Positions 51,312 through 60,123 are shown, counted from the first letter of the stretch. The stretch is DNA of 64,000 bases from Pseudanabaena yagii GIHE-NHR1 (GCF_012863495.1 NZ_JAAVJL010000001.1:930001-994000), one strand, 5' to 3'. Made by a program: numbers and translations. Notes: generated by a model from the letters alone, not told the origin.

Positions 51312-52593
51312 CAGGGTGGTTTCATTTTCGGGAAGTGATAGTGAGAAGGGATTACAGAAAAACAGCAAAGCCAAAATAGTAAAAAATGGTCTGTTAAGAG
51401 CTAAACAAAAAGCAAAACCAGACCATGAACTTTATAGAACAATTAAAGCAGATCCCAGACCATCGGAAAAGTAAAGGTAAGCGACATCCACTATGGCTAG
51501 TCATGTGCTTAACCTTGCTGGGAGTATTGTGTAATTATCACGGATATCGACCCTTAGCAGATTTCTGTGAGAAACATTGGCAAACCCTACAAACAAGGCT
51601 AGAGCTAGCACCAGAGAGTCGAATCCCGTCATATTCGACCTTTCGTCGTGTCATTCAAGGAGTAGAAATTGAGCCAATAGTTAAACTATTTAACGAGTGG
51701 TGTAGAAATAGCTATACAGGCGAATCAGGGCAATGGCTGGCGATGGACGGAAAAAGCATCAAATGTACTGTCTCCAATCAGACTGATTCTAGGCAAAACT
51801 TTACCAGTACCGTATCAGCCTTTACCCATGAAACGGGAGAAGTAATAGCCCTTGCCGTATCCGAAAACAAACAAATTAGTGAAATCGAAGTCGTTAAACA
51901 AGTGATTACCTCTTTACAAGGGCAGAAAGCCTCTTTCACCCTAGATGCCTTACATTGCCAAAAAGATACGGTGAAATTAATTGTTGAACAGGAACAGCAT
52001 TATTTGATTGCGCTCAAAAATAATCAACCGAATTTGCTCAAGATTTTGGATAACTTACATCAAACCACGGAAGCCCTTAGCTATGCTGAAGAGTTTGACA
52101 AATCTCATAGCCGTCAAGTGCGCCGTCGCGTTTGGGTTTATCCTGCGCCGACTCACCTACGTAAACAATGGTCGTCTCTACAGTCTTTGATTTATGTGGA
52201 ACGCGAGGGCTGGCGTGATGACAAGCCTTTTGTCGAATCAGTTGGTTATATTTCTGACTTGTCTCTCAAGGCGGCTCAGTTTCTTGACCCGATTCGCCTA
52301 CACTGGGGCATTGAAAATCGCTTACATTGGGTGCGCGATGTCCTTTTTCAAGAGGATACGGGGTTACGTCGTGGTGGTAATGCTCCTACTATTTGGGCAA
52401 TTATTCACTGTTTTATCATGACCACTGTTCGTCGCCTTGGCTTTCGGACGATTCCTCAGGGGCAACGGGTTCTCGCGAATCAGGTTCATCAAGTTTTTGA
52501 TATTCTCTCCTGCTCTTATTCTTACTGATTTCCTCCTTCTAAATTTTCTGCTTCTCCCTTCCTGCTTGCTTTTCCGAAAATGAAACCACCCTG
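51312..52593 (+). mobile_element. ISAs1-family insertion sequence, 1,282 bp
   Basis: Terminal inverted repeats of about 20 bp (CAGGGTGGTTTC... at the left, ...GAAACCACCCTG at the right) enclose one transposase gene. A 19-bp direct repeat (51293-51311 and 52594-52612) flanks it. The element appears intact. No HIP1 site lies inside. Confidence 0.92.
51425..52528 (+). CDS. ISAs1-family transposase
   Basis: 367 residues, DDE transposase with the N-terminal ISAs1-associated domain (FIEQLKQIPDHRKSKGKRHP, then LVMCLTLLGVLCNYHGYRPLADF) and the catalytic domain with LAMDGKSIKC (first Asp), FTLDALHCQK (second Asp) and HWGIENRLHWVRDVLFQED (Glu in the Y/W-x-x-R-x-x-E-type region). Full length without frameshift, so likely active. 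The gene fills most of the insertion sequence. Confidence 0.94.
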   Translation: MNFIEQLKQIPDHRKSKGKRHPLWLVMCLTLLGVLCNYHGYRPLADFCEKHWQTLQTRLELAPESRIPSYSTFRRVIQGVEIEPIVKLFNEWCRNSYTGESGQWLAMDGKSIKCTVSNQTDSRQNFTSTVSAFTHETGEVIALAVSENKQISEIEVVKQVITSLQGQKASFTLDALHCQKDTVKLIVEQEQHYLIALKNNQPNLLKILDNLHQTTEALSYAEEFDKSHSRQVRRRVWVYPAPTHLRKQWSSLQSLIYVEREGWRDDKPFVESVGYISDLSLKAAQFLDPIRLHWGIENRLHWVRDVLFQEDTGLRRGGNAPTIWAIIHCFIMTTVRRLGFRTIPQGQRVLANQVHQVFDILSCSYSY

Positions 52594-52972
52594 CTTTTCC
52601 CGCAGGAGAAGGGGAGCAAAACCCATATTATTTTCTTGTTCCCCTCTCCTGCGGGAGAGGGGCTAGGGGTGAGGGCTTTACAACTTTCCAAATAACACCA
52701 GTTACTAGAATTGCTTTTTTGTTTGCAAATGTGTATGGATACCTTTGCAAATCACTGTAGTAATCACACCAGTATAAAGATTGATGGCTGGAACTAATTG
52801 ACGTTTACCAATCCTTAACCCATAGATGATAGGCAGCACTTCGTACCACCTATTATCTAGCGGGAGTGAGTTTTTGGTGGATATTTTATGAGATCTGCTT
52901 ATTGATTTAAGAATATGTGAACGTTTTATCGTATATAAGAGTCTAAAGGTATCAACCATTGACGTGACTGTT

Positions 52973-54391
52973 ATGCAAACCGAGAACCAGCTAGAACCGA
53001 AGGAAGATAATCTCCCCGAAGAACTATCCGATTTTCCCGACGAGCTTGCTCCGCCCAAGAAATCGTTTCTAGGACGCTGGAAATGGCGGATTGCCATTGT
53101 CTTAATCCTTGCGTTAGTTGGCGGTGGTGGTTACTATGCCTACACTCAAATGATTGCCCCTGCCAGTAATCAAGGCAGCCGTAAACGCGATCGCGTAATT
53201 TCGATAAAGCGGACTGATTTACCGATCATCGTTACCGCAAATGGCACGATCCAGCCCGAAAAATCCATCAACGTCAGTCCTAAAAGTTCAGGTAGGCTCA
53301 AGAGTTTATTAGTCAAAGAAGGGCAATCTGTGACCGCAGGACAGATCCTCGCCTATATGGATGAGTCCAATACCTTAGGACAAATTACCCAAGCTGATGG
53401 GCAATTGGCGGCAGCGCAGGCAAGTCTCGACCTCCTCCGCGCAGGCAATCGTTCTCAAGATATTGCCCAAGCCCAAGCAAACTTAGCTAATGCCCAAGCT
53501 ACCCTCGAACAGTCAGAAATCGTTTATCGTCAAAATCAACAGCTATATAAAGAAGGGGCGATCGCTTCTAGGGATCTGGATGCTTCAAGGACAACAATGG
53601 AAGCAAATCGCGCTAAAGTCACCCAAGCGAGAGAGGCTTTATCGTTGCAACAGGCAGGTTCACGACCTGAGGATATTGATCGCGCTCAGGCTCAAGTTGT
53701 GGCGGCAGCAGGTACTTTGCAAACTGTGCAATCACAATTGGAAGATACGATTATTCGCGCTCCCTTTGATGGTGTAGTAGTTAGGAAGTATGCCGATCCG
53801 GGAGCCTTTGTAACTCCCACAACTTCAGGCAGTGCAGTAAGTTCCGCAACGGCTTCTTCAATTCTTGCCCTTGCTAGCAATAACCAAGTCGTCGCCAATG
53901 TTGCCGAAGCAAATATTGCTCAAATTGCCGTCGGTCAGGAGGTCTCCTTTCAAGTTGACGCTTATCCCAATAAGAAATTTAGCGGGCGGGTCGTATCGAT
54001 TTCACCACAGGCGATCGTTAATCAAAATGTCACCAGTTTTGAGGTGAAGGCAGAAATCACTTCTAAGGACAAGGAAATGTTGCGATCGGGCATGAATGCT
54101 AGCTTAGAATTTCGGGCAGGACAACTAAAGGATGTTTTGGTCGTACCCACCGTTGCGATCGTGCGGCAGCAGGGCAGTACAGGGGTCTATGTGAAGACAG
54201 AACAGAATACAACTCCTGTATTTACACAAATTGAAACAGGTGTCACCGTGGATGACAAAACCGAAGTGAAGTCAGGCTTGAATGGTGATGAGAAAATCTT
54301 TGTTTCCTTCCCTGAAGGTTCCCGTCCCAAGACCGAGCCTAGAGGTGTTCCGGGGTTAACGCCTTCTACGCCGCAGAGACAACGAGGGTAA
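52973..54391 (+). CDS. Periplasmic adaptor of an ABC efflux pump (HlyD/MacA family)
   Basis: 472 residues from the ATG at 52973 (MQTENQLE); a GTG nine bases earlier is possible. A cytoplasmic acidic N-terminus and one membrane anchor (WRIAIVLILALVGGGGYYAY) lead to the adaptor domains: a barrel-sandwich half (TVTANGTIQPEKSINV-type), a long coiled-coil hairpin (LAAAQASLDLLRAGNRSQDI, TTMEANRAKVTQAREAL), the second half (TIIRAPFDGVVVRKYADPGAFV) and a C-terminal beta domain. It should link the inner-membrane ABC complex to an outer-membrane channel. First gene of a three-gene set with permease and ATPase, similar in order to cyanobacterial devBCA. Confidence 0.9.
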   Translation: MQTENQLEPKEDNLPEELSDFPDELAPPKKSFLGRWKWRIAIVLILALVGGGGYYAYTQMIAPASNQGSRKRDRVISIKRTDLPIIVTANGTIQPEKSINVSPKSSGRLKSLLVKEGQSVTAGQILAYMDESNTLGQITQADGQLAAAQASLDLLRAGNRSQDIAQAQANLANAQATLEQSEIVYRQNQQLYKEGAIASRDLDASRTTMEANRAKVTQAREALSLQQAGSRPEDIDRAQAQVVAAAGTLQTVQSQLEDTIIRAPFDGVVVRKYADPGAFVTPTTSGSAVSSATASSILALASNNQVVANVAEANIAQIAVGQEVSFQVDAYPNKKFSGRVVSISPQAIVNQNVTSFEVKAEITSKDKEMLRSGMNASLEFRAGQLKDVLVVPTVAIVRQQGSTGVYVKTEQNTTPVFTQIETGVTVDDKTEVKSGLNGDEKIFVSFPEGSRPKTEPRGVPGLTPSTPQRQRG

Positions 54392-54407
54392 AGGTGAGAA
54401 TAAATTT

Positions 54408-55706
54408 ATGCAAAAGTTAAAGCCAATCGCCAAACCTCCAGCAAAAACATTGGCAAGGCAACGTATTCAGGTTGCGAAAGTTCCTTTTGCAGAGATTCTG
54501 ACTATGGCAGCAGAATCTCTGTGGAATAATCGTCTCCGCACAGCCCTGACGATGCTAGGCGTAATCATTGGGATTGCGGCGGTAATTGCGATTACATCGA
54601 TCGGACAAGGCATTCAGAAGTCAACCGAAAATCAGTTACAGGCGCTTGGTACAAATTCGATTAACGTCCTCACAGGTTCAGCAAGAACAGGTGGTATTAA
54701 TCAGGGTGGTGGTTCTGCTTCCACTTTGACCTTAGAAGATGCTCAAGCTGTAGCCAAAGCCCCTGCGATCAAGTTGATGTCCGCATATTTACAGCGCAAT
54801 AGACAGGTTTCCTACGGTAATCAAAATACTTCCACGACGGTGATTGGCACGGATGTTAATTATTCACCAATTCGGAATACTTTCCCAACTGAGGGTAGAT
54901 ATTTTGAGCAAGAAGATATTGATAATGCTAAATCCTTAGTAGTACTTGGCTCGAAGGTGAAATCTGATTTGTTTGGTCGGGCAAATGCGATCGGCGAGAG
55001 AATTCGCATTCAGGGAGAGCAGTACCAAGTCATCGGGGTAATGGAATCAAAAGGAGCTTCAGGTGGTTTCGATCAGGACGATCGCGTATATATTCCTTTA
55101 AAAAATATGTCAGCGCGACAGGTTGGCAATAATTCTTTGCAAGGCATCTCCGTGAGTGGTTTTTGGGTACAGGCTCTAGACGAATCCGAAATTGAGGCGG
55201 CTCAATTCCAATTAACCAATCTCCTGCGTCTGCGCCATAAGATTTATCCACCTCAGCCCGATGATTTCCGCATTGTCAACCAAACGGATATTGTCAGCGC
55301 TTTTACAAATATTGTCGGATTGCTAACCCTGATGGTCGGCGCGATCGCTGCCATATCTCTGATCGTTGGTGGTATTGGTATTGCTAATATCATGCTCGTT
55401 TCCGTGGTCGAGCGCACCCGTGAAATCGGTGTCCGCAAAGCGCTAGGAGCAACGAGAGCTGCCATTCTCAATCAGTTTCTCACCGAGGCGATTTTAGTCT
55501 CAGGGCTGGGTGGCATAGTTGGAATTGGGTTAGGAGTAGCGATCGCCTATGGTTCAGCAACAATTTTTCAGTTCCCATTTCTGATCTCAATTTGGGCAGT
55601 TTTGGCAGGTTTTGGCTTATCAATGATTGTTGGCTTAGTGGCAGGGGTAATTCCCGCCCGCAGTGCCGCCAAACTCGATCCTATTCAAGCGCTTAGAAGC
55701 GACTAA
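54408..55706 (+). CDS. MacB-like ABC permease (FtsX superfamily)
   Basis: 432 residues. N-terminal helix and MacB-type start (NNRLRTALTMLGVIIGIAAVIA), a ~220-residue periplasmic domain, then three C-terminal membrane helices with ERTREIGVRKALGAT (the conserved ATPase-contact loop) and PARSAAKLDPIQALR. Unlike MacB of proteobacteria it has no fused ATPase. It begins 16 bp after the adaptor gene with AAAGGTGAG ahead of the ATG. A hairpin lies between it and the ATPase gene. Confidence 0.92.
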   Translation: MQKLKPIAKPPAKTLARQRIQVAKVPFAEILTMAAESLWNNRLRTALTMLGVIIGIAAVIAITSIGQGIQKSTENQLQALGTNSINVLTGSARTGGINQGGGSASTLTLEDAQAVAKAPAIKLMSAYLQRNRQVSYGNQNTSTTVIGTDVNYSPIRNTFPTEGRYFEQEDIDNAKSLVVLGSKVKSDLFGRANAIGERIRIQGEQYQVIGVMESKGASGGFDQDDRVYIPLKNMSARQVGNNSLQGISVSGFWVQALDESEIEAAQFQLTNLLRLRHKIYPPQPDDFRIVNQTDIVSAFTNIVGLLTLMVGAIAAISLIVGGIGIANIMLVSVVERTREIGVRKALGATRAAILNQFLTEAILVSGLGGIVGIGLGVAIAYGSATIFQFPFLISIWAVLAGFGLSMIVGLVAGVIPARSAAKLDPIQALRSD

Positions 55707-55711
55707 TTTAT

Positions 55712-55744
55712 GAGAGAGCGTAAACCTTCGGTTTACGCTCTCTC
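55712..55744. terminator. Hairpin, 15-bp perfect stem, TTC loop, inside an operon
   Basis: Arms 55712-55726 and 55730-55744 (GAGAGAGCG...ACC-TTC-GGT...). It is in the 61-bp gap between permease and ATPase genes that ought to be co-transcribed, and it has no T run, so it may be a processing or stability element. Confidence 0.6.
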
Positions 55745-55767
55745 GAATATAACGCAAGTGACTAACT

Positions 55768-56430
55768 ATGATTCGTTTAGAAAATATCCGCAAAGCCTAC
55801 CGACTCGGTGAAGTTGATGTTCCCGTTCTTAAAGGTATTGATTTAGAGATTCAATCTGGGGAATATGCCGCAATCATGGGGATGTCAGGCTCAGGCAAAT
55901 CCACCCTCATGAATATCATCGGCTGCCTCGATCGCCCGACCAAAGGGAAATATTATCTCGAAAATCGGGAGTTAACCACCTATAACGATGATGAACTCGC
56001 CTATATTCGCAATCGTCGCATTGGGTTTGTATTTCAGCAGTTTAATCTCCTAGCCCGTTCAACTGCCCTTGAGAACGTGATGCTACCGATGATTTATTCC
56101 AATATTCCTAAGGAAAAGCGTCGTCGTCTGGCTGTCGAAGCCTTAACAAAAGTGGGACTTAGCGATCGCATGGCAAATCGTCCCAATCAACTATCAGGCG
56201 GACAACAGCAACGGGTAGCGATCGCTCGAGCCTTAGCCAATCGTCCAGCCTTAATTCTTGCCGATGAACCAACGGGAGCTTTAGATACGCATACTTCTCA
56301 TGAGGTGATGAATTTGCTTGCTGACTTAAATGAGCAGGGGATTACGATTGTGCTGGTAACTCATGAGCCAGATGTCGCTGAGAGAACTCGCCGCATTATT
56401 CGCATTCAAGATGGGTTGATTTCTAAATAA
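55768..56430 (+). CDS. ABC transporter ATPase (MacB/LolD type)
   Basis: 220 residues. Walker [17 protein letters not shown]-loop [10 protein letters not shown], signature [15 protein letters not shown], Walker [13 protein letters not shown] and switch His in [10 protein letters not shown]. It should drive the preceding permease and adaptor as a tripartite efflux system for macrolides, lipids or peptides; substrate unknown. A degraded hairpin follows. Confidence 0.94.
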   Translation: MIRLENIRKAYRLGEVDVPVLKGIDLEIQSGEYAAIMGMSGSGKSTLMNIIGCLDRPTKGKYYLENRELTTYNDDELAYIRNRRIGFVFQQFNLLARSTALENVMLPMIYSNIPKEKRRRLAVEALTKVGLSDRMANRPNQLSGGQQQRVAIARALANRPALILADEPTGALDTHTSHEVMNLLADLNEQGITIVLVTHEPDVAERTRRIIRIQDGLISK

Positions 56431-56476
56431 AAACCCTTTATGCCTCGGCAAAGCCGCGCCATAAAGGGTTTTTATT
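56426..56476. terminator. Hairpin with 16-bp outer stem and imperfect inner part
   Basis: AATAAAAACCCTTTAT pairs with ATAAAGGGTTTTTATT; the inner GCCTCGGC/GCCGCGCC part has mismatches. It overlaps the stop codons of the convergent ATPase and AAA+/NapH genes. The inner sequence looks like a mutated form of the GCGCGGC-GAA-GCCGCGC core at 48263-48324. Confidence 0.75.
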
Positions 56477-58622
56477 AAAGGATAATTACCCACAAGGCGA
56501 TCGCTAAAAGTAGCGTACTCACATGCTGAGGTAAGAGCGATCGCCAAGACTGACGGGCAATCTTTTGGGTTAAAACCCATGTCAGTAGCACTGAAAAAAT
56601 CAACACAGTTCCTTGCAAAAATGCTGTTACCGCAGGATGGGCGATCAAAATAGGAAGACTTGAGCCATCCATTCCCAAAGTTGCCCAAGTCACGGGCAAG
56701 ACACGACCAGCTTCTTGTAGGAAAAGACGTAAATAATGGGCAAGATTTGCGCCCAGAGCTAGGGGTAAATATCCATAGGCAAGCTGGATAAAGGACTTGG
56801 GTTTACAGGTGTTAAGCCCATAGGGTAACTGATTGTCTTGGCAACTTTTCTTCCAATTAACCATGATGAAATGGAGCGATCGCATCATGCCATAGGCAAC
56901 TAAAGGAACTGCTGCTACAAACAGCAAAATCAGCACCGATAGTCCTAAATGCGGTAAGAATTCATCTGCATTAATTTGCCATGCGATCGCTGTTTGAATC
57001 TCTGGCAATCGATGGAGAAACGCCCCGCCTAGCAATAGCAGTAACAATGCGACTTCGTAGGTGCGCGGCACATGGGTTGTCCATAACTCGATCGCAGATG
57101 GACGGAGATTGAACTCTACGGAACGATGGGGGCAAGCCTTGAGACAGGTCATACATAGAACACAGTCGCGATTGTCTTGCAGTTGAGCAGGATGGGAATA
57201 TAACGGACAGCCATTAGTTTCCAAACCTTCGCCTTTTTTCGCGCCACCCTTATAGCATTGATAGGTAGTGCATTCTGCGGAGCAAGTCCCTTGCTGAGCA
57301 CGTAACTCGGTCATGGAGAGTTTTGCAAATAGTCCATTCATGCCGCCAATTGGACAGAGATAGCGACACCAATATCTCCGCTCAAAAATTAATGAGCAAA
57401 TCATTGCTCCTGCCGTAATCAACAGTAGTAAATAAGCCGAAAGATAAGCGGTATTTTGTAAATCCCACAGTTCTTCCCAGAGATAAATCAGTACAAATAG
57501 ACCAAAGAGAAACCAACCACCCCATCGTTCGGAAAGATCCCGATTCCAATGTTTTAGCTGTCGGGGAAAGAGCCACAGTGAGATTTTTTGCGTGACTTCT
57601 CCATAAATCATAAATGGACAGATCGCGCACCACAGTCGCCCCACAAATGGAAATCCGATCAAAATCAATGGCCACCACCATGCCCAAAATAAGTTAAGGG
57701 CAACATTGCGATCGCGGGTTTGGGGGGCTAAAAATAGCGTCGCGACAACAATCGCAAAAAATGTGAGCGTAAATCCGTAGTTAATGCGATCGGTGAACCA
57801 TTCACTGCGTAAGAAACGGCGCAAACTAGGATAGGCATTGAGTAGATTAAACCGAAATTTCTTTCCCTTGGGTTGGGGCGACCAAAACACAGCCTCAGTT
57901 AGAAATGGCTCATTCAAGGACTGCACGATCGCCCGTCCTACTAAAAATCGGAGTTCCTTTAAATTTTCTGGGAAGTCATAGCCTTGTAAACTACGGAGGG
58001 CTTCGGCAGTAATTGTCGGTTTAGGAATACCGCGATCGCGACAGAATAGACTAATGTAATATTCCACATGGGGTTTAATGTCAGCCTTACGGACTCTCAA
58101 TGCAGGAACTTTAATGGAATGTTTCACATGGGATTCGCAAGTGGGTTGAGATTTCTCTGTCACCATGATGATCCGCGTTTCACAGATTAACGGCTCCTCC
58201 TGTTCATCACTACCGACGGGTCTATAGGTGCGCGTTTCTAAAAGCTGCACAATCTTAGGAATCAGTTCCTCTGGTAGTTCTTGAATATTATTTAAAACGA
58301 GAGTTCCTGTTCCCAAATAGGTCAATAAGCCAGCATTCCCCCCTGCTCTCCCAAATAGCTCAGCTCCACTTACCTGTACTAAATTGCAATTGACTTTAGC
58401 GATCGCTTCCCGTCGATAGGTCGAGTTAAAATGAATCAACGCCGCAATATTATCCTTATCCAGCCCCGGTTCTCCAAGGATTAATACTGGCTCTCGATCT
58501 TCACTTGCCTGTTTAATTTCATGGCGTAGTCGCGTTGCATAACGACTCTTACCAATGATTCCGCGCTCGGCTTTAGTAATTAAGTAAGGCTGTAAAACCT
58601 GCGATCGCTCTTTTATAAACAT
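56475..58622 (-). CDS. Sigma-54-activator-type AAA+ domain fused to a NapH-type Fe-S membrane protein
   Basis: 715 residues. Residues about 20-260 are an AAA+ domain of the NtrC/PspF kind (GKSRYATRLRHEIKQASEDREPVLILGEPG, split; AKVNCNLVQVSGAELFGRAGG; TLVLNNIQELPEELIPKIVQLLETR), followed by the helical lid. The P-loop reads GEPGLDKDN instead of GExGTGKE, and the sigma-54 contact GAFTGA is replaced by AGGNAGL, so it cannot be a normal activator. The C-terminal ~450 residues are a membrane domain with Cys clusters CAICPF, CRYLCPIGG and CVLCMTCLKACPHR for [4Fe-4S]. The AAA part may sense or regulate electron transfer. ATG at 58622. Confidence 0.82.
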   Translation of the reverse strand: MFIKERSQVLQPYLITKAERGIIGKSRYATRLRHEIKQASEDREPVLILGEPGLDKDNIAALIHFNSTYRREAIAKVNCNLVQVSGAELFGRAGGNAGLLTYLGTGTLVLNNIQELPEELIPKIVQLLETRTYRPVGSDEQEEPLICETRIIMVTEKSQPTCESHVKHSIKVPALRVRKADIKPHVEYYISLFCRDRGIPKPTITAEALRSLQGYDFPENLKELRFLVGRAIVQSLNEPFLTEAVFWSPQPKGKKFRFNLLNAYPSLRRFLRSEWFTDRINYGFTLTFFAIVVATLFLAPQTRDRNVALNLFWAWWWPLILIGFPFVGRLWCAICPFMIYGEVTQKISLWLFPRQLKHWNRDLSERWGGWFLFGLFVLIYLWEELWDLQNTAYLSAYLLLLITAGAMICSLIFERRYWCRYLCPIGGMNGLFAKLSMTELRAQQGTCSAECTTYQCYKGGAKKGEGLETNGCPLYSHPAQLQDNRDCVLCMTCLKACPHRSVEFNLRPSAIELWTTHVPRTYEVALLLLLLGGAFLHRLPEIQTAIAWQINADEFLPHLGLSVLILLFVAAVPLVAYGMMRSLHFIMVNWKKSCQDNQLPYGLNTCKPKSFIQLAYGYLPLALGANLAHYLRLFLQEAGRVLPVTWATLGMDGSSLPILIAHPAVTAFLQGTVLIFSVLLTWVLTQKIARQSWRSLLPQHVSTLLLAIALWVIIL

Positions 58623-58666
58623 AGTTTCACTAGATCGATTTGTATTGCAGTTTATTATGGATCAGT

Positions 58667-58700
58667 TAGGAAAGGGGGCTAGTTCGTAGCCCCTTTCCTA
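58667..58700. repeat. Inverted repeat in a divergent promoter region
   Basis: TAGGAAAGGGG...GCTA-GTTCG-TAGC...CCCCTTTCCTA with one unpaired G. It lies between the divergent starts of the AAA+/NapH gene (58622) and the sulfurtransferase gene (58725). Confidence 0.75.
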
Positions 58701-58724
58701 AAAATTAGCGATAAAATTAAAACT

Positions 58725-59537
58725 ATGCCTAATCCTCACATTGTTTCCGCTAACTGGCTACAGGAACATCTCCATGATCCACAGGTGGTCGTGGTTGATT
58801 GTCGGTTTTCGTTAATGGATATAGCTCTTGGGCGTAAGCAATATCAAGAGAGTCATATTGAAGGAGCCTATTATCTCGATCTCAATCTTGATTTATCTAG
58901 TCCTGTCCAAAAACATGGCGGTAGACATCCTTTGCCAGATTTCGAGCAGCTAGCCACAAAGCTATCGCAAATCGGCGTAACGAGTGAAACAACCGTGGTT
59001 GCCTATGATGATTCGCGATTTGCCTTTGCCTCAAGGTTATGGTGGCTATTGTGCTATATGGGACATGAGCGCGTTGCCCTTCTCGATGGCGGTTTTGCAG
59101 GGTGGAAAGCCCAAAATTATGCAACTAGTTCGGAAATTCCTCATCCTAGAATTGGGAAGTTTATCCCCAAATTACAAACGGAATGGGTAGTTGATATCGA
59201 AACCGTGAAAGCGCGTAAGGATTTACCAGAAGTAGTTTTAGTAGATTCGCGTGAAGGCGATCGCTATCGGGGTGAACGCGAACCCATCGATCCGATCGCT
59301 GGTCACATCGAAGGCGCAGTTAACTATCCTTGGATGGAAGTTACTAACGAGCAGGGTTTTGTGGTGGCTAATCAAAGCGATCGCTGGCGGTCAGTCAAAA
59401 ATGCTGAGGAAGTAATTGTGTATTGCGGTTCGGGTGTAACTGCCTGTGTAAATTTATTATCGTTGAAACTTGCGGGAATTGAGACTGGCAAACTCTATGC
59501 AGGTAGTTGGAGTGATTGGTGTTCGTATTTAGAATAA
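58725..59537 (+). CDS. Thiosulfate/3-mercaptopyruvate sulfurtransferase
   Basis: 270 residues, two rhodanese domains. The N-terminal one is inactive (WWLLCYMGHERVALLDGGFAGW), the C-terminal one has the catalytic Cys in VIVYCGSGVTACVN. It transfers sulfane sulfur to cyanide or thiols. The CGSGVTA loop is the mercaptopyruvate sulfurtransferase form rather than the CRKGVTA of thiosulfate:cyanide enzymes. Typical length and layout. Confidence 0.93.
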   Translation: MPNPHIVSANWLQEHLHDPQVVVVDCRFSLMDIALGRKQYQESHIEGAYYLDLNLDLSSPVQKHGGRHPLPDFEQLATKLSQIGVTSETTVVAYDDSRFAFASRLWWLLCYMGHERVALLDGGFAGWKAQNYATSSEIPHPRIGKFIPKLQTEWVVDIETVKARKDLPEVVLVDSREGDRYRGEREPIDPIAGHIEGAVNYPWMEVTNEQGFVVANQSDRWRSVKNAEEVIVYCGSGVTACVNLLSLKLAGIETGKLYAGSWSDWCSYLE

Positions 59538-59554
59538 AGGCGGTCGCTCTTGAT

Positions 59555-59701
59555 TTATGGATCTAACTTTAATAATCTTTGATACTGGATAAAGTTGTCT
59601 CTTAGTTCTTCAGGCAAGAAAGGTAAATCTTTGGCTTGAATATCCTGAGGCAAGGTGATTCTATCTGCTTTTTGGTAGCTTTTTTTTGATTCATTTGTCA
59701 T
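59555..59701 (-). CDS. 48-aa protein translationally coupled to XisI-type gene
   Basis: MTNESKKSYQKADRITLP..., then LPFLPEELRDNFIQYQRLL and LDP. The ATG overlaps the TGA of the XisI-type gene (ATGA at 59701-59698), a strong sign that it is a real, coupled gene. No family recognised. A pair of this kind could be a two-subunit or toxin-antitoxin-like unit, but nothing shows it directly. Confidence 0.6.
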   Translation of the reverse strand: MTNESKKSYQKADRITLPQDIQAKDLPFLPEELRDNFIQYQRLLKLDP

Positions 59702-60123
59702 AGATCTAGTCCTTGTTTACGGTATTTATCAATCAATAGATTTGTAAATTCATTTTGTGGTTGCTGAGATATTGAATTGTTCTTCTTCTTTGCGGCGACT
59801 AGTTCACGGATACGAGGTGATTGTAACCCTAACACCATATCGTCTTCGGGAATACCTCTAGCAATGAGTTCTTGATCGACAAATATTTCGGTGGCGTTGT
59901 GTTGCAGCCAAACTTTGTTATCAATAATATCAATCTGCATAGGACAGCCATAAATTCGCCGAGCGCCTTGCCAACCAACATGAACATGAACTAGTAAATA
60001 GTGATCGCGCTTTTCATCGAATATTAGTTCAGCAGTGACGTTTTCATTGGGTGAGACACTTTCTTGGGCATATTCTTCGAGAAAGGTACGCACGATCTGG
60101 CGATAACGTTCTAATCGATCCAT
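59698..60123 (-). CDS. XisI-type protein (fdxN element excision controlling family)
   Basis: 141 residues. The family core is MDRLERYRQIVRTFLEEYA, DEKRDHYLLVHVHVGWQGARR (split), RIYGCPMQIDIIDNKVWLQHNATEI and VLGLQSPRIREL. In Anabaena XisI and XisH control excision of the fdxN element with XisF; but xisI genes are common in cyanobacteria without such elements, often next to xisH. No xisH is here; instead a 48-aa gene follows. The C-terminus is extended by ~25 residues (NNSISQQPQNEFTNLLIDKY) compared with XisI as I remember it. GAGGAG and a TATAAT (60150-60145) precede the ATG. Confidence 0.85.
   Translation of the reverse strand: MDRLERYRQIVRTFLEEYAQESVSPNENVTAELIFDEKRDHYLLVHVHVGWQGARRIYGCPMQIDIIDNKVWLQHNATEIFVDQELIARGIPEDDMVLGLQSPRIRELVAAKKKNNSISQQPQNEFTNLLIDKYRKQGLDL

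Larger units (their letters stand above)
51276..52676. repeat. GC-rich palindromic repeat (copy D) interrupted by an insertion sequence
   Basis: Left part 51276-51311 (CCCTCATCCCCCAACCCC...) and right part 52594-52676 (...CTCCTGCGGGAGAGGGGC...GGTGAGGG). Removing the insertion sequence and one 19-bp direct repeat rebuilds an element like those in cobN and cobB. Confidence 0.85.

Noticed and set aside
51202-51474. 90-codon open frame spanning the palindromic repeat and the left end of the insertion sequence
   Set aside because: It crosses the IS terminal repeat and overlaps the transposase start; composition is repeat-derived.
52705-53097. 130-codon open frame on the minus strand, overlapping the start of the efflux adaptor gene
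   Set aside because: More than 100 bases run antisense to the well-supported adaptor gene; the part outside the overlap has no recognisable domain. It may be a remnant but I cannot support a gene.
59698-60123. An fdxN-type excision element at the XisI-type gene
   Set aside because: No xisF or xisH, no recombinase site pair and no interrupted nif or fdxN gene nearby; solo xisI genes are common.
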